Assembly: GCF_025231485.1 (NCBI RefSeq)
Contig: NZ_CP104003.1
Location: 2,046,001-2,110,000 of the forward strand
DNA: 64,000 nt
DNA from: Salinirubellus salinus
GTDB taxonomy: Archaea; Halobacteriota; Halobacteria; Halobacteriales; Haloarculaceae
Direction of reading: 5' to 3'
Each line of letters opens with the position of its first letter. The stretch's first letter is position 1. The notes under the pieces are model-generated. The model ran no database searches, was not told where the DNA came from, and saw nothing but the letters and a program-made list of their open reading frames with translations. This document shows, in pieces, positions 1-6,715 of this stretch. A program made the position numbers and the translations under genes.

Positions 1-1511
1 GTCGAGAGGGGCTGGTGGGCGCGTTGCTCGGCCGGCGTCGGTGCCAACGCCCGCCGGGCGGGCTCGGGGAGCGTCGCGCCGCTACAGAGCGTGAACAGCG
101 AGAGGGTGGTCGGGTCGGTGACGATGCAGGCCGACCGATTCTGCGTCCACGGGAGCTTCGTCATGAAGCGGTCGTGGTCCGGCGCGGCATGTTCTCGATT
201 ACGGAGTGCACTCCACGCCCGCTCCGAGTCGACGTCCTTGCCTTCGAGGTGGTAGTGCTCGCCGCCGGCGTGCTCGAACGCACTCCGCAGGGCACTGGTG
301 AGCGCGTCGAGTGACCCATCGCCGATCGAGACGCTCTCAGACGCGACAGCTTCCTCCCTGTCGGCGTCGTCGTCGAGATGAGTGGTGGGTCGCACTTCGC
401 CTTCGGCGGCCGTGGCGGCCCCGTCAGTGGCCGCTGGTGGGACGACCTGCGACGTGTGCTGGTCGAAGTCTGGTTTGCAGACGACCGCTCTGGCCGTGAC
501 GGCGAAGGCGTGGGTCGCGTCTTTCGTCTCGAGGTCGGCCAGCCGCGACTCGGTGAACCGTGAGTAGTTGCGCTCATCCGCGTCGAGGTGCCGTGTCGTA
601 CCGGTGTCGTACTCACGCCGGTACACGCTGTCGCTGTATCCTGCATCTTTGTGCTGGCGACGCTCGTACGAGCGCTTTGCCTCGCGCATCGCCTTGCGCT
701 CGGATGGAGTCCCGAAGATAAACGCGGCGAGCTTCCCACCCCACGTCTCGACGCCCTCTTTCAGGTCGTACTCGCGGAGTTCGACCGCCCACGTGTAGTC
801 CTCGAACGGCTCGACGAGTGCCTGGTAGACGGCCGGATACGGTGACTCAGCTAACAGCGACGCGACGTCGGCGAGCGGCGGTGCCGTCGAGTCCCGGTGC
901 TCCGGGTTCTCGAACGCATCGTAAGGCGTGAGCCGCGTCTGCCAGTCCTGACGACGCTCGCCACGACCCTGCCACTGAATCGCTCGGACCGGGGTCGGGT
1001 CGGCAGCCCCGGCCGTGTCCTCGGGCTGGTCGCTACCCCCTCCGTTTCCGGTGGAGCGACATGACAATCCTTCTGTAGCTGAGCGTTCGGTCCGGGTGAT
1101 TTCGTAGCCTGCGGGAAACAGTTGGCCGGCGAGTCGCTCGATCGTGTCGAGTTGGCTCACCGGCTCGCACCCGAGGTAGTACTCGAGCGTCGGTTCCGGG
1201 CCACCCGGTGCGACGAGGAGCACCTCGAGGCGGACGGGCGTGGTCTCATCGAGGCCCAGCGCACCACGCAGCGTGGTCGTCTCGAACAGCGCGTCCCGGA
1301 TGCCCGAGGCGCCGGAGTTCGTCACCTCGACTGCCCGGTGAAGCCGCTCGAGTTGACCGACGAGCGTCTTCGGCTCGAGTGGGGTATCGGTCGGGCGGAC
1401 GTGGAGATACGGCCTGGTGTCGCTCGATGTCGCGTCGTGGGCGTTCGACGCGTTCTCGCCGTCGAGGCGGGCGTCAGCTTGACTCGAGCCCCCCGACTCG
1501 TGGTCAATCAC
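1..1511 (-). CDS. N-terminal part of a HerA/VirB4-like mobile-element ATPase (runs off left edge)
   Basis: The reading frame is open on the minus strand from a GTG at 1511 (reads VIDHESGG) to the window edge, about 503 codons without a stop. An in-frame TAA at about 1576 limits the start, and no ATG lies between. The protein is acidic with normal haloarchaeal codon bias. Residues 25-140 (RPYLHVRPTDTPLEP, LERLHRAVE, LEYYLGCE, LERLAGQLFPAGYEI) resemble the N-terminal domain I associate with large HerA/VirB4-type ATP-binding proteins on haloarchaeal plasmids and integrative elements. The Walker motifs would lie beyond the edge, so the ATPase call is inference. Alternative overlapping frames are Arg/Ser-rich shadows. 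The neighbouring ssDNA-binding gene fits a plasmid or ICE replication/transfer context. Confidence 0.6.
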   Translation of the reverse strand, partial: MIDHESGGSSQADARLDGENASNAHDATSSDTRPYLHVRPTDTPLEPKTLVGQLERLHRAVEVTNSGASGIRDALFETTTLRGALGLDETTPVRLEVLLVAPGGPEPTLEYYLGCEPVSQLDTIERLAGQLFPAGYEITRTERSATEGLSCRSTGNGGGSDQPEDTAGAADPTPVRAIQWQGRGERRQDWQTRLTPYDAFENPEHRDSTAPPLADVASLLAESPYPAVYQALVEPFEDYTWAVELREYDLKEGVETWGGKLAAFIFGTPSERKAMREAKRSYERRQHKDAGYSDSVYRREYDTGTTRHLDADERNYSRFTESRLADLETKDATHAFAVTARAVVCKPDFDQHTSQVVPPAATDGAATAAEGEVRPTTHLDDDADREEAVASESVSIGDGSLDALTSALRSAFEHAGGEHYHLEGKDVDSERAWSALRNREHAAPDHDRFMTKLPWTQNRSACIVTDPTTLSLFTLCSGATLPEPARRALAPTPAEQRAHQPLS

Positions 1512-2190
1512 CGGCTTCCCGCGCTGATTGCGCGATAGATTCGGCGTGGCCGACGGCGACTCTCGATATGCGGATTATCGTGGGGGATTCCCATCACCCG
1601 CCGCTTCGCTACTTCTCCGCATATATGCATCTGCTGTCACAGTGGAACATATAGTGGAACGAGAACGAAATCTCCACGCGAGATGACGTGTCACGGGACG
1701 AGGCGAGGGTGAGAACGGCTCGAAAGCCCCCGGGCGCTGGGCTCCCGCGGCTCGCTGCGCGCCTCGCAGGCTCGGTGCTTGCGTCGCCGGGGTTCGCCCA
1801 GCCCCCGGCCCCTTTCAGTCCCACCCGGTTGCTTGTGTAGGGGAGCGTCGTCTCGTGGACGGCTGGTGTATGCTCGACGTGCGCCCTGCTCGCCAGCCCG
1901 GTCGCCTGCGGGGAGTTCGTGCCTCCCCGGCACGCCAGCATTATGCGCGGTTTCGGTCGGCTCGCCGACCGCCGCTCGCCGACGCGAGAACCGGCATAAA
2001 GCTGGCCACTCCTCGCGGGCTGGGCTGGCGCGCACGGCTGTTTGTGGCCGTCTCGGATGCCGCGCCACTTCGCGCCCAGGGGCGCTCAGTGAAGGCGCGA
2101 AGCGGCGCGGCGGCTGGTCGGTTCGGTGTCGAAACCCCGTTGCAGCGGGGTTGTCGGCGTCGTGGAGACGCCTTCGGACTAGGAAGTCCA
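1512..2190. other. 679-bp intergenic region of the element, GC-rich, with hairpins
   Basis: No gene is recognised. The stretch contains a short repeat AGTGGAAC (1642 and 1656 area), a C-rich block ending in a CCCCTTTCAGTCCCACCC tract (about 1798-1828), and two tandem hairpins immediately before the OB-fold gene. The coding frame of the downstream gene stays open back to 1855 but the extension is Arg/Pro-rich and unlike the gene itself, so I treat it as untranslated. Confidence 0.5.
2133..2172 (+). promoter_or_regulatory. Two tandem hairpins upstream of the OB-fold gene
   Basis: AACCCCG (2133-2139), loop TTGCAG, CGGGGTT (2146-2152); then GGCGTC (2156-2161), loop GTGGA, GACGCC (2167-2172). Both stems are perfect and end 18 bases before the ATG at 2191. 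They could form in the 5' leader RNA (attenuation or translation control) or be DNA sites for replication or mobilisation proteins. No function is shown by sequence alone. Confidence 0.45.
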
Positions 2191-3036
2191 ATGAGTAGTA
2201 GATACACAATCGGTGAAGAAGTTTCGGGCAGTGAACAGCAGACTGAACGGTTCGAGGTCGCAGAGGAGCCGGAGCTCAGAGCGACGGTCGAGATGGAGGT
2301 CCAGGCCAAGGTGGACACCAACCACCCGGATGCGCGACGGGCTGGGATGACGCTGGAAGCAGAGGAGCGGATGGCGGGGCGTGAGATGGAGATCGAACGG
2401 ACGAGTCGGCGGGTCGAGCTCTCGTTGGAGAACGACAGAGAGGCTCGGACGCGGCGGGTCGCGGCGCGAGGGAGTCGCCAGCGGCGGTGTGCGTTCGACG
2501 AGCGGGCGGCGAGCGTGGAACCCGAGTGTGAGCCTGGGCTGGACGACCCGAGAGCGCGGCTATCGAAGCAAGAGCTGGCGGGGGTGAATCAAGAAGCAGA
2601 CCGGTTGGCGAGAGGACTGGGAGGTTGGAAGCGGCCGGCGTACGCCAAGCGGTTGGCCGAGCACGTCGTCGAGGGGGCGAGTCTCCTGACGGCGAGCCTC
2701 CGGGTGGTCGAGCAGGTGAAGACGGGTCCGGGACTGGTGGTGCCCATCGCGAAGATCGGCGAGGTGCCGAGTCGGGAGGTGAGCGTGTCTGGGCGAGTGA
2801 AAGCGTTGTGGACACCGAGCAGCCCTACAATTGCCCAAGTCGGACTCCTAGAGGACGAGACGGGGACGACGAAGCTGACGGTCTGGAAGCGTTCGGATTC
2901 GCCATGGCTGGCCGAGGGCGAGCGTATCCGTGTGTACAAGGCGGCCAAGAGCTGGTACGGCGGCCGGGTCCATATCGCGGCGACCGGGTGGACCGAGATG
3001 GCGTTCCCCGACCGGGAGGCGTGGTGGGCTGAATAG
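2191..3036 (+). CDS. OB-fold single-stranded-DNA-binding (RPA-like) protein
   Basis: 281 aa from ATG 2191 (MSSRYTIGEEVSGSEQ). An acidic N-terminus is followed by a charged, probably helical segment (residues 50-95, EMEIERTSRRVELSLEN), then a C-terminal OB-fold at about 195-275 (SREVSVSGRVKALW, AQVGLLEDETGTTKLTVWKR, RIRVYKAAKSWYGGRVHIA), the strand pattern of archaeal RPA/SSB domains. Proteins of this architecture sit on haloarchaeal plasmids and integrated elements and are taken to bind ssDNA during replication or transfer; that role is inferred from family. The upstream in-frame extension to 1855 is rejected as untranslated. A terminator-like hairpin with a T6 run follows the stop directly, so the gene is probably monocistronic. 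Confidence 0.75.
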   Translation: MSSRYTIGEEVSGSEQQTERFEVAEEPELRATVEMEVQAKVDTNHPDARRAGMTLEAEERMAGREMEIERTSRRVELSLENDREARTRRVAARGSRQRRCAFDERAASVEPECEPGLDDPRARLSKQELAGVNQEADRLARGLGGWKRPAYAKRLAEHVVEGASLLTASLRVVEQVKTGPGLVVPIAKIGEVPSREVSVSGRVKALWTPSSPTIAQVGLLEDETGTTKLTVWKRSDSPWLAEGERIRVYKAAKSWYGGRVHIAATGWTEMAFPDREAWWAE

Positions 3037-3056
3037 GGCCTGACGCCCGATTTTTT
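3036..3056 (+). terminator. Hairpin plus T-run after the OB-fold gene
   Basis: GGGC, loop CTGAC, GCCC, then GA and TTTTTT at 3051-3056, starting at the last base of the stop codon. Confidence 0.6.
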
Positions 3057-3106
3057 GCTGGTGTGGGCGTCGGGCTGTCGACGCTCTCGGGTGGCTGGTG
3101 TGTGGT

Positions 3107-3184
3107 CCCTCCCCAGCCGACGGGCCCGCCGCTTCGCTCCGGCCCCGCCCCTCGCGCGTTCTCGGCAAGCCGATTCATCGCGCG
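3107..3184 (+). repeat. 78-bp direct repeat, copy 1
   Basis: Begins CCCTCCCCAGCCGACGGGCC and ends GATTCATCGCGCG. Nearly identical to 5045-5123 apart from one G/A change and a short divergent patch near the 3' end. It lies between the OB-fold gene and the convergent winged-helix gene. It is GC-rich with no obvious ORF; it may be a dispersed haloarchaeal non-coding repeat. Confidence 0.8.
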
Positions 3185-3203
3185 CCTTGTTCCGTGGGTT
3201 GAC

Positions 3204-3614
3204 TTAGGCGCTCGAACTGTCGTACATCTCTGCGAATGCCTGCTCGCCGCGGATCAACTCGTCGACGCCGTCAGTGAGGGTCACCTCACCGAAGACAGTC
3301 GCCCGATAATACGTGTACAGGCCGTCCTGTCCACGCTCCGTCCGCTGGCGCTTCTCGACGAGACCGACGTCGACGAGCTTGTTCAGGTGGTAGTGAAGCG
3401 TACTGTCGTCGATTTCGAGTACCTCCTCGAGCTCCTTCGGACTCATCTCACCGCCGTGGACGAGTCGGTAGAGGATCTCGTAACGGGTGCGCTGACCGAC
3501 AGCAGCATGCATCGCGAGATACTCGTCGAGACTGAGAACGCTCTCCTCGGGCAGCAGGTCCTCTGGGTCGTCCGGGAAGTCGCCGTTCACCCTCGGCGGT
3601 TGATCCGTCGCCAT
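3204..3614 (-). CDS. ArsR-like winged-helix transcriptional regulator
   Basis: 136 aa, ATG at 3614. After an acidic N-terminal 30 residues there is a winged HTH: HAAVGQRTRYEILYRLVHG (helix 1-2), EMSPKELEEVLEIDDSTLHYHLNKLVDVGLVEKR (recognition helix and wing start), then GLYTYYRAT (wing). This is the ArsR/HTH_20 pattern common in haloarchaea. No Cys cluster for metal sensing is present. It is transcribed divergently from the DUF7509-like gene at 3713 across a 98-bp gap, so it may control that promoter; this is inference. Confidence 0.85.
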   Translation of the reverse strand: MATDQPPRVNGDFPDDPEDLLPEESVLSLDEYLAMHAAVGQRTRYEILYRLVHGGEMSPKELEEVLEIDDSTLHYHLNKLVDVGLVEKRQRTERGQDGLYTYYRATVFGEVTLTDGVDELIRGEQAFAEMYDSSSA

Positions 3615-3680
3615 CGTACGTCACGCTACGAGCCAGCTACGCTTAGTCATTGTCAAGCCAATAATCCCCAAAAACACGGC

Positions 3681-3690
3681 TTTTTATACA
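3681..3690 (+). promoter_or_regulatory. TATA box of the DUF7509-like gene
   Basis: TTTTTATACA ends 22 bases before ATG 3713, the usual distance for a leaderless or near-leaderless haloarchaeal transcript. Confidence 0.55.
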
Positions 3691-3712
3691 CTACTGCTGA
3701 ATACCCACGTCC

Positions 3713-4333
3713 ATGACTGTCGAGGTCACGCGAGAGCTGATCGTCGAGCGGCTCGGGAGTGTCACGTACGACCGCTTTCTGTTCTACCTGATGGGCCCCT
3801 ACAAGTCATTCAACCTCAACTACGTCCTCAGCGAGGAGGAACGGCGTGAGTTCGAGGTGGAGGATCTACCTGGACCCCTCCGCCGACTCTTCCAGAACAA
3901 GGAGGATATCGATGCTGCGCAAGCGCTCTTGCGACGCGTCCAAGGAGAACTCCGAGCCAACCCGGGGATGAACGCATTTCTCGCGCTCGACGTCGACATC
4001 GACACGGACGACGTAGACGCAGTGACACAGAGCATCGAGTACGCACGGTGTAGCAACGCGACGGCGTTCGTCCTCCCGTTTCTCGGCCACAACTTCGGCG
4101 TCGGCGAAGAGGCTGGTAGCATTCTGGAGAACCTCGCGGACACGCACGGTGAACGGCTGGTCTTCATCCACGAGGACGACGTGACGAGTGCGATGATTCG
4201 GTCGGCGTCGATTCGGTGGGACCTTCGCGTCGAGACCTACGATACCGAGGACGAACTCGTGGCCAAACTACGCCGATTCGCCGGCGGGATCATGCACCGC
4301 GAACGGCGTGGGGGACTCAGTCGCTTGGAGTAA
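3713..4333 (+). CDS. Haloarchaeal DUF7509-type protein with TIR-like/Rossmann features
   Basis: 206 aa, ATG at 3713. Residues 15-35 read GSVTYDRFLFYLMGPYKSFN, a strand followed by a GPY motif as in nucleotide-binding TIR-like/flavodoxin-like folds. Residues 105-145 (DDVDAVTQSIEYARCSNATAFVLPFLGHNFGVGEEAGSILE) give a helix, a hydrophobic strand and a G-V-G-E-E-x-G loop with an acidic residue where TIR-like and SLATT/STALD-type domains keep theirs. I believe this is the family annotated DUF7509 in haloarchaea, but cannot search. The gene is followed by a winged-helix gene whose operator overlaps its stop codon. The function is unknown; a nucleotide-sensing or NAD-consuming role is a hypothesis only. 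Confidence 0.6.
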   Translation: MTVEVTRELIVERLGSVTYDRFLFYLMGPYKSFNLNYVLSEEERREFEVEDLPGPLRRLFQNKEDIDAAQALLRRVQGELRANPGMNAFLALDVDIDTDDVDAVTQSIEYARCSNATAFVLPFLGHNFGVGEEAGSILENLADTHGERLVFIHEDDVTSAMIRSASIRWDLRVETYDTEDELVAKLRRFAGGIMHRERRGGLSRLE

Positions 4334-4338
4334 ACTAC
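4328..4338 (+). promoter_or_regulatory. Single half-site GAGTAAACTAC
   Basis: Same sequence as the arms of the palindrome at 4367-4392. It overlaps the stop codon (TAA 4331-4333) of the DUF7509-like gene. Confidence 0.5.
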
Positions 4339-4366
4339 CGAGCTAATCAAAGGTGCCTTACTCCAG

Positions 4367-4392
4367 AGTAGTTTACTCCAAAGTAAACTACT
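4367..4392. promoter_or_regulatory. Perfect 26-bp palindrome, probable operator of the winged-helix gene
   Basis: AGTAGTTTACT (4367-4377), spacer CCAA, AGTAAACTACT (4382-4392): 11-bp arms with no mismatch, 27 bases before ATG 4419. A third half-site lies at 4328-4338. Such a site next to a winged-helix gene suggests autoregulation. Confidence 0.7.
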
Positions 4393-4418
4393 TGCTGGCA
4401 GGGTGTCTACCGTCTCGT

Positions 4419-4832
4419 ATGAGTACCGATTTTGGGGCTGCGGGGGAGATCGAGTCCCGCGAACTCGTCCACTTCGTCACCCAGCAGACACGCTTCACAC
4501 TCGTCAACAACATCCTCCAGCACCCCGACCAGCTCCCCTCGATGTACGAACTCGAGGCGCTCAACCCCAGCGTGAGCGACGCGACCGTCTACAAGCACAT
4601 CCAGAAGCTCATCGATGCCGGCATCGTCAGAGAGGTCGCCCTTGAGGACGACCAGCGCAGGCAGGGCTACCCCTGGAAGTTCTACGGTCTCACCGATGAC
4701 GGCCGCGAGTTCCTCGAGGAACACAACCTGCTTGCAGCCGAGGAAACCCTCCAGCAGATCTACGAGACCATTTCTGATAAGCCCGAGAAGATGGTCAAGT
4801 ACGAGAACGCACCCCGCCCCACCGACAGCTAA
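4419..4832 (+). CDS. PadR-like winged-helix regulator
   Basis: 137 aa from ATG 4419 (MSTDFGAAGEIESREL); an upstream in-frame start at 4353 would put the palindromic operator inside the gene and is less likely. HTH: HFVTQQTRFTLVNNILQHP, LPSMYELEALNPSVSDATVYKHIQKLIDAGIV (recognition helix), wing RRQGYPWKFYGLTDDGREFL, then a short C-terminal helix (AAEETLQQIYETI) that may dimerise. The pattern is typical of haloarchaeal winged-helix repressors carried by plasmids and proviruses. A perfect 26-bp inverted repeat and extra half-site immediately upstream are the probable binding sites, overlapping the end of the DUF7509-like gene. Confidence 0.8.
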   Translation: MSTDFGAAGEIESRELVHFVTQQTRFTLVNNILQHPDQLPSMYELEALNPSVSDATVYKHIQKLIDAGIVREVALEDDQRRQGYPWKFYGLTDDGREFLEEHNLLAAEETLQQIYETISDKPEKMVKYENAPRPTDS

Positions 4833-5280
4833 GCTACGCACCCTCCGTATGGGCCGATTTCCAGCTCGATAGTGGACTTGCGAACGCCGATACGGCCCCT
4901 ATGTGTAACCTTGTGACTCTCTGCGTTCGCCATACCAGCAGTGGGAGGAGCTCAGCCCGCTTCGTCCAGATATCCGGAAGTAGACTTTCCGCTCACCAAG
5001 CTGTACTCCGGTTTGTGATGGGGGAGCAGTTTGAAGATTTGCTTCCCTCCCCAGCCGACGGGCCCGCCGCTTCGCTCCGACCCCGCCCCTCGCGCGTTCT
5101 CGGCGGATCCGATTCATCGCGCGTCGGGCTCCGTGAACTCGATTAAGAGGGACGTGGAATGCCGACCACGTCACGGATTTGTGTCGAACTGGTTTGACGG
5201 GTACGTGCTTCATGGGATTTGCTATGCGAACATGTTATACCTCATGAGATTGTAGAAGACAGTTGTAATTGAGGACTCCT
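4833..5280. other. 448-bp intergenic region containing repeat copy 2 and an antitoxin promoter
   Basis: The only structures seen are the second copy of the 78-79 bp direct repeat (5045-5123) and a TATA-like TGTTATAC at 5233-5240 in front of the antitoxin gene. No ORF here looks real. Confidence 0.5.
5045..5123 (+). repeat. 79-bp direct repeat, copy 2
   Basis: Matches 3107-3184 over its whole length, with one substitution (TCCGGCC versus TCCGACC) and a small divergent patch (GGCGGATCCG versus GGCAAGCCG). Same orientation, 1.94 kb downstream of copy 1; the copies enclose the two winged-helix genes and the DUF7509-like gene. Confidence 0.8.
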
Positions 5281-5592
5281 ATGAGCAGGAACAACACCAA
5301 GCACGTCCAAACCGAACTGAAAGAGGACGAATACGAACGATTCCTCGAGTTCGCCAGGGAACATGGGCTGTCGCTCAAGGAAGCTAGCCACGAGGCGCTT
5401 ATCGAGTGGGTCGAACGACAGCAGCGAGCAGACCCAAACGACCGAGCGTTCACCGTTCTGGACGAGCTCGATGCGGACGCTCTTCCGGAGTCAGCAGAGA
5501 CGGATGCTCGCGAGGAAGACGATCTCACCGGGGAGTGGCACGGTAGCGAAGAGTCGTTCACGCTCGCTGATGATCCGCCCGGGCAATCCTGA
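5281..5592 (+). CDS. Probable antitoxin of a PIN-domain toxin-antitoxin pair
   Basis: 103 aa from ATG 5281; a GAGG Shine-Dalgarno-like motif 7 bases upstream favours this over a TTG at 5269. The N-terminal 50 residues (KHVQTELKEDEYERFLEFAREHGLSLKEASHEALIEWVERQQ) have the spacing of a ribbon-helix-helix/VapB-like DNA-binding domain; the C-terminal half is very acidic (DELDADALPES, AREEDDLTGEW) as expected for a toxin-wrapping tail. It ends 6 bases before the PIN gene, so the pair is one transcript. The antitoxin call rests mostly on this context. Confidence 0.7.
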   Translation: MSRNNTKHVQTELKEDEYERFLEFAREHGLSLKEASHEALIEWVERQQRADPNDRAFTVLDELDADALPESAETDAREEDDLTGEWHGSEESFTLADDPPGQS

Positions 5593-5598
5593 GCTCGC

Positions 5599-6090
5599 AT
5601 GGTAGAGTCAGTTGAGACCCCTATCGGAACAGTCACCCCCGAGCATTTCCGTCCGGGCCACGTTCGGCATCAGGTCGTTGTCGGCCCGAAGTTCCTGTAC
5701 GCGCTGTTCAACCCCCGCGATCAAATGCATGCCGTTTCACGAGCGTTTCTGACATTCCTTCGCGACGGTGACCTCCCCTATCGTCGACTCATCGTCAACG
5801 AACATATCGTCGACGAGGCGGCCACACGGCTGAAAAAGCAGGCTTCGATGCGGAATGCAACGTCGTTTCTGACGACGCTCGACGAGAGTGCGCTCTATCA
5901 GCTTGAATCCGTCCCCGAGACCGTCTTCACTGATGCAAAAGCGACGTTCATCGAGTGGGCCGATCTAGATGCGTCGTTCACCGATTTCATCGTCGCCACA
6001 CATATGGACGCGTTGGAAGTCAATCACATTCTCACGTACGACCGGCACTACGATGCGTTCGATGTGGCGACGCTTCCATATCGAAATTAA
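5599..6090 (+). CDS. PIN-domain (VapC-like) ribonuclease toxin with altered first acidic residue
   Basis: 163 aa, ATG 5599. The PIN fold is seen from residue 26: VVVGPKFLYALFNPRD, HAVSRAFLTFL, IVNEHIVDEAATRLKK (second acidic site), then DASFTDFIVATHMDALEVNHILTYDRHYDAF (third and fourth acidic sites and the L-T-Y-D-x-H motif). PIN nucleases normally start their core with a strand ending in Asp (vvDtnvl); here that position is Gly, although the other acidic residues are intact. The toxin may be weakened or use a different acidic residue. A 35-residue N-terminal extension precedes the domain. Coupled to the upstream antitoxin. Confidence 0.75.
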   Translation: MVESVETPIGTVTPEHFRPGHVRHQVVVGPKFLYALFNPRDQMHAVSRAFLTFLRDGDLPYRRLIVNEHIVDEAATRLKKQASMRNATSFLTTLDESALYQLESVPETVFTDAKATFIEWADLDASFTDFIVATHMDALEVNHILTYDRHYDAFDVATLPYRN

Positions 6091-6144
6091 AACCCACCAC
6101 TCTCTGGTATCTCAGCCTCGGGAGGTGTACAGCGGGTATGTCAC

Positions 6145-6525
6145 GGTGACCTCCTCCTCGCCGTAAACGGCGAGGCTTCCCACGTCCGCACCGCAACGCT
6201 GGGTTGGGAGATTTACTGGTTGACGACTCGTCGGCATGACGAGTCGATGGCGGGGCCACACCGCCGTTACTCCTATCCCCGGCAGGGGGACTCGGAGTTA
6301 TCTTGACCGAGACACCACAGCGGTTCGAGAGGGTGTCTCGAACGTACTGGTTCTCGGAGTCCCGATATTGTGCATTTAGGTGGCGGTGAAACCGCCTCGG
6401 TGTACCTCATTCTGCCGTTCGATGTTACTTAACTATCCGTTTTAGCGTCAGAGCATGGGTCGTCGAAGAATTGTCGGATTCACGCCCGCCGTAAACGGCG
6501 GGATTCTCTCCTCGAAGAAAGATAG
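6145..6525 (+). mobile_element. 381-bp non-autonomous element (MITE), copy A
   Basis: The reverse complement of 53023-53403 matches over all 381 bases with about seven differences counted by eye. Each end carries a hairpin built on CCGTAAACGG (CTCGCCG-TAAA-CGGCGAG near 6154-6172; CCCGCCG-TAAA-CGGCGGG near 6486-6503), the shape of IS200/IS605 and IS1341-type (TnpB) ends in haloarchaea. There is no transposase ORF inside, so it must be mobilised in trans. Family assignment is from end structure, not a database match. It lies between the PIN toxin gene and the peptide-importer promoter. Confidence 0.75.
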
Positions 6526-6528
6526 ACG

Positions 6529-6545
6529 GTATGAACGTTTCATAC
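6529..6545. promoter_or_regulatory. Inverted repeat upstream of the peptide-importer operon
   Basis: GTATGAA, CGT, TTCATAC: a perfect 7-bp inverted repeat directly beside the mobile element and about 40 bases before a TATA-like TTTTAATA (about 6588). A possible operator. Confidence 0.35.
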
Positions 6546-6715
6546 AGAGGCGCAGGAGGTTTGGAGAGGTGTTCATTGCTCACAACCAATTTTAATAGAA
6601 ACGGTAGATACGTTGCGAACACCTGACAGTGATTCACAAACGAAATCCGTTCACACGGCGCTGGGCCAGAACGGAGCTCACTCTGAGTGAGAACTGTCAC
6701 CCATAACCACAAACA

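Larger units (their letters stand above)
6091..6715. other. 625-bp intergenic region: 381-bp mobile element plus promoter of the peptide importer
   Basis: Holds the hairpin-ended element at 6145-6525, an inverted repeat at 6529-6545 and a TATA-like TTTTAATA near 6588. No protein-coding gene is supported. Confidence 0.6.

Noticed and set aside
161-739. Long minus-strand open frame rich in Ser, Arg and Thr
   Set aside because: Shadow of the partial HerA/VirB4-like gene in another frame; composition is not haloarchaeal-protein-like.
1855-2190. Upstream extension of the OB-fold gene
   Set aside because: Open but Arg/Pro-rich, contains the hairpins, and differs in character from the rest; ATG 2191 fits better.
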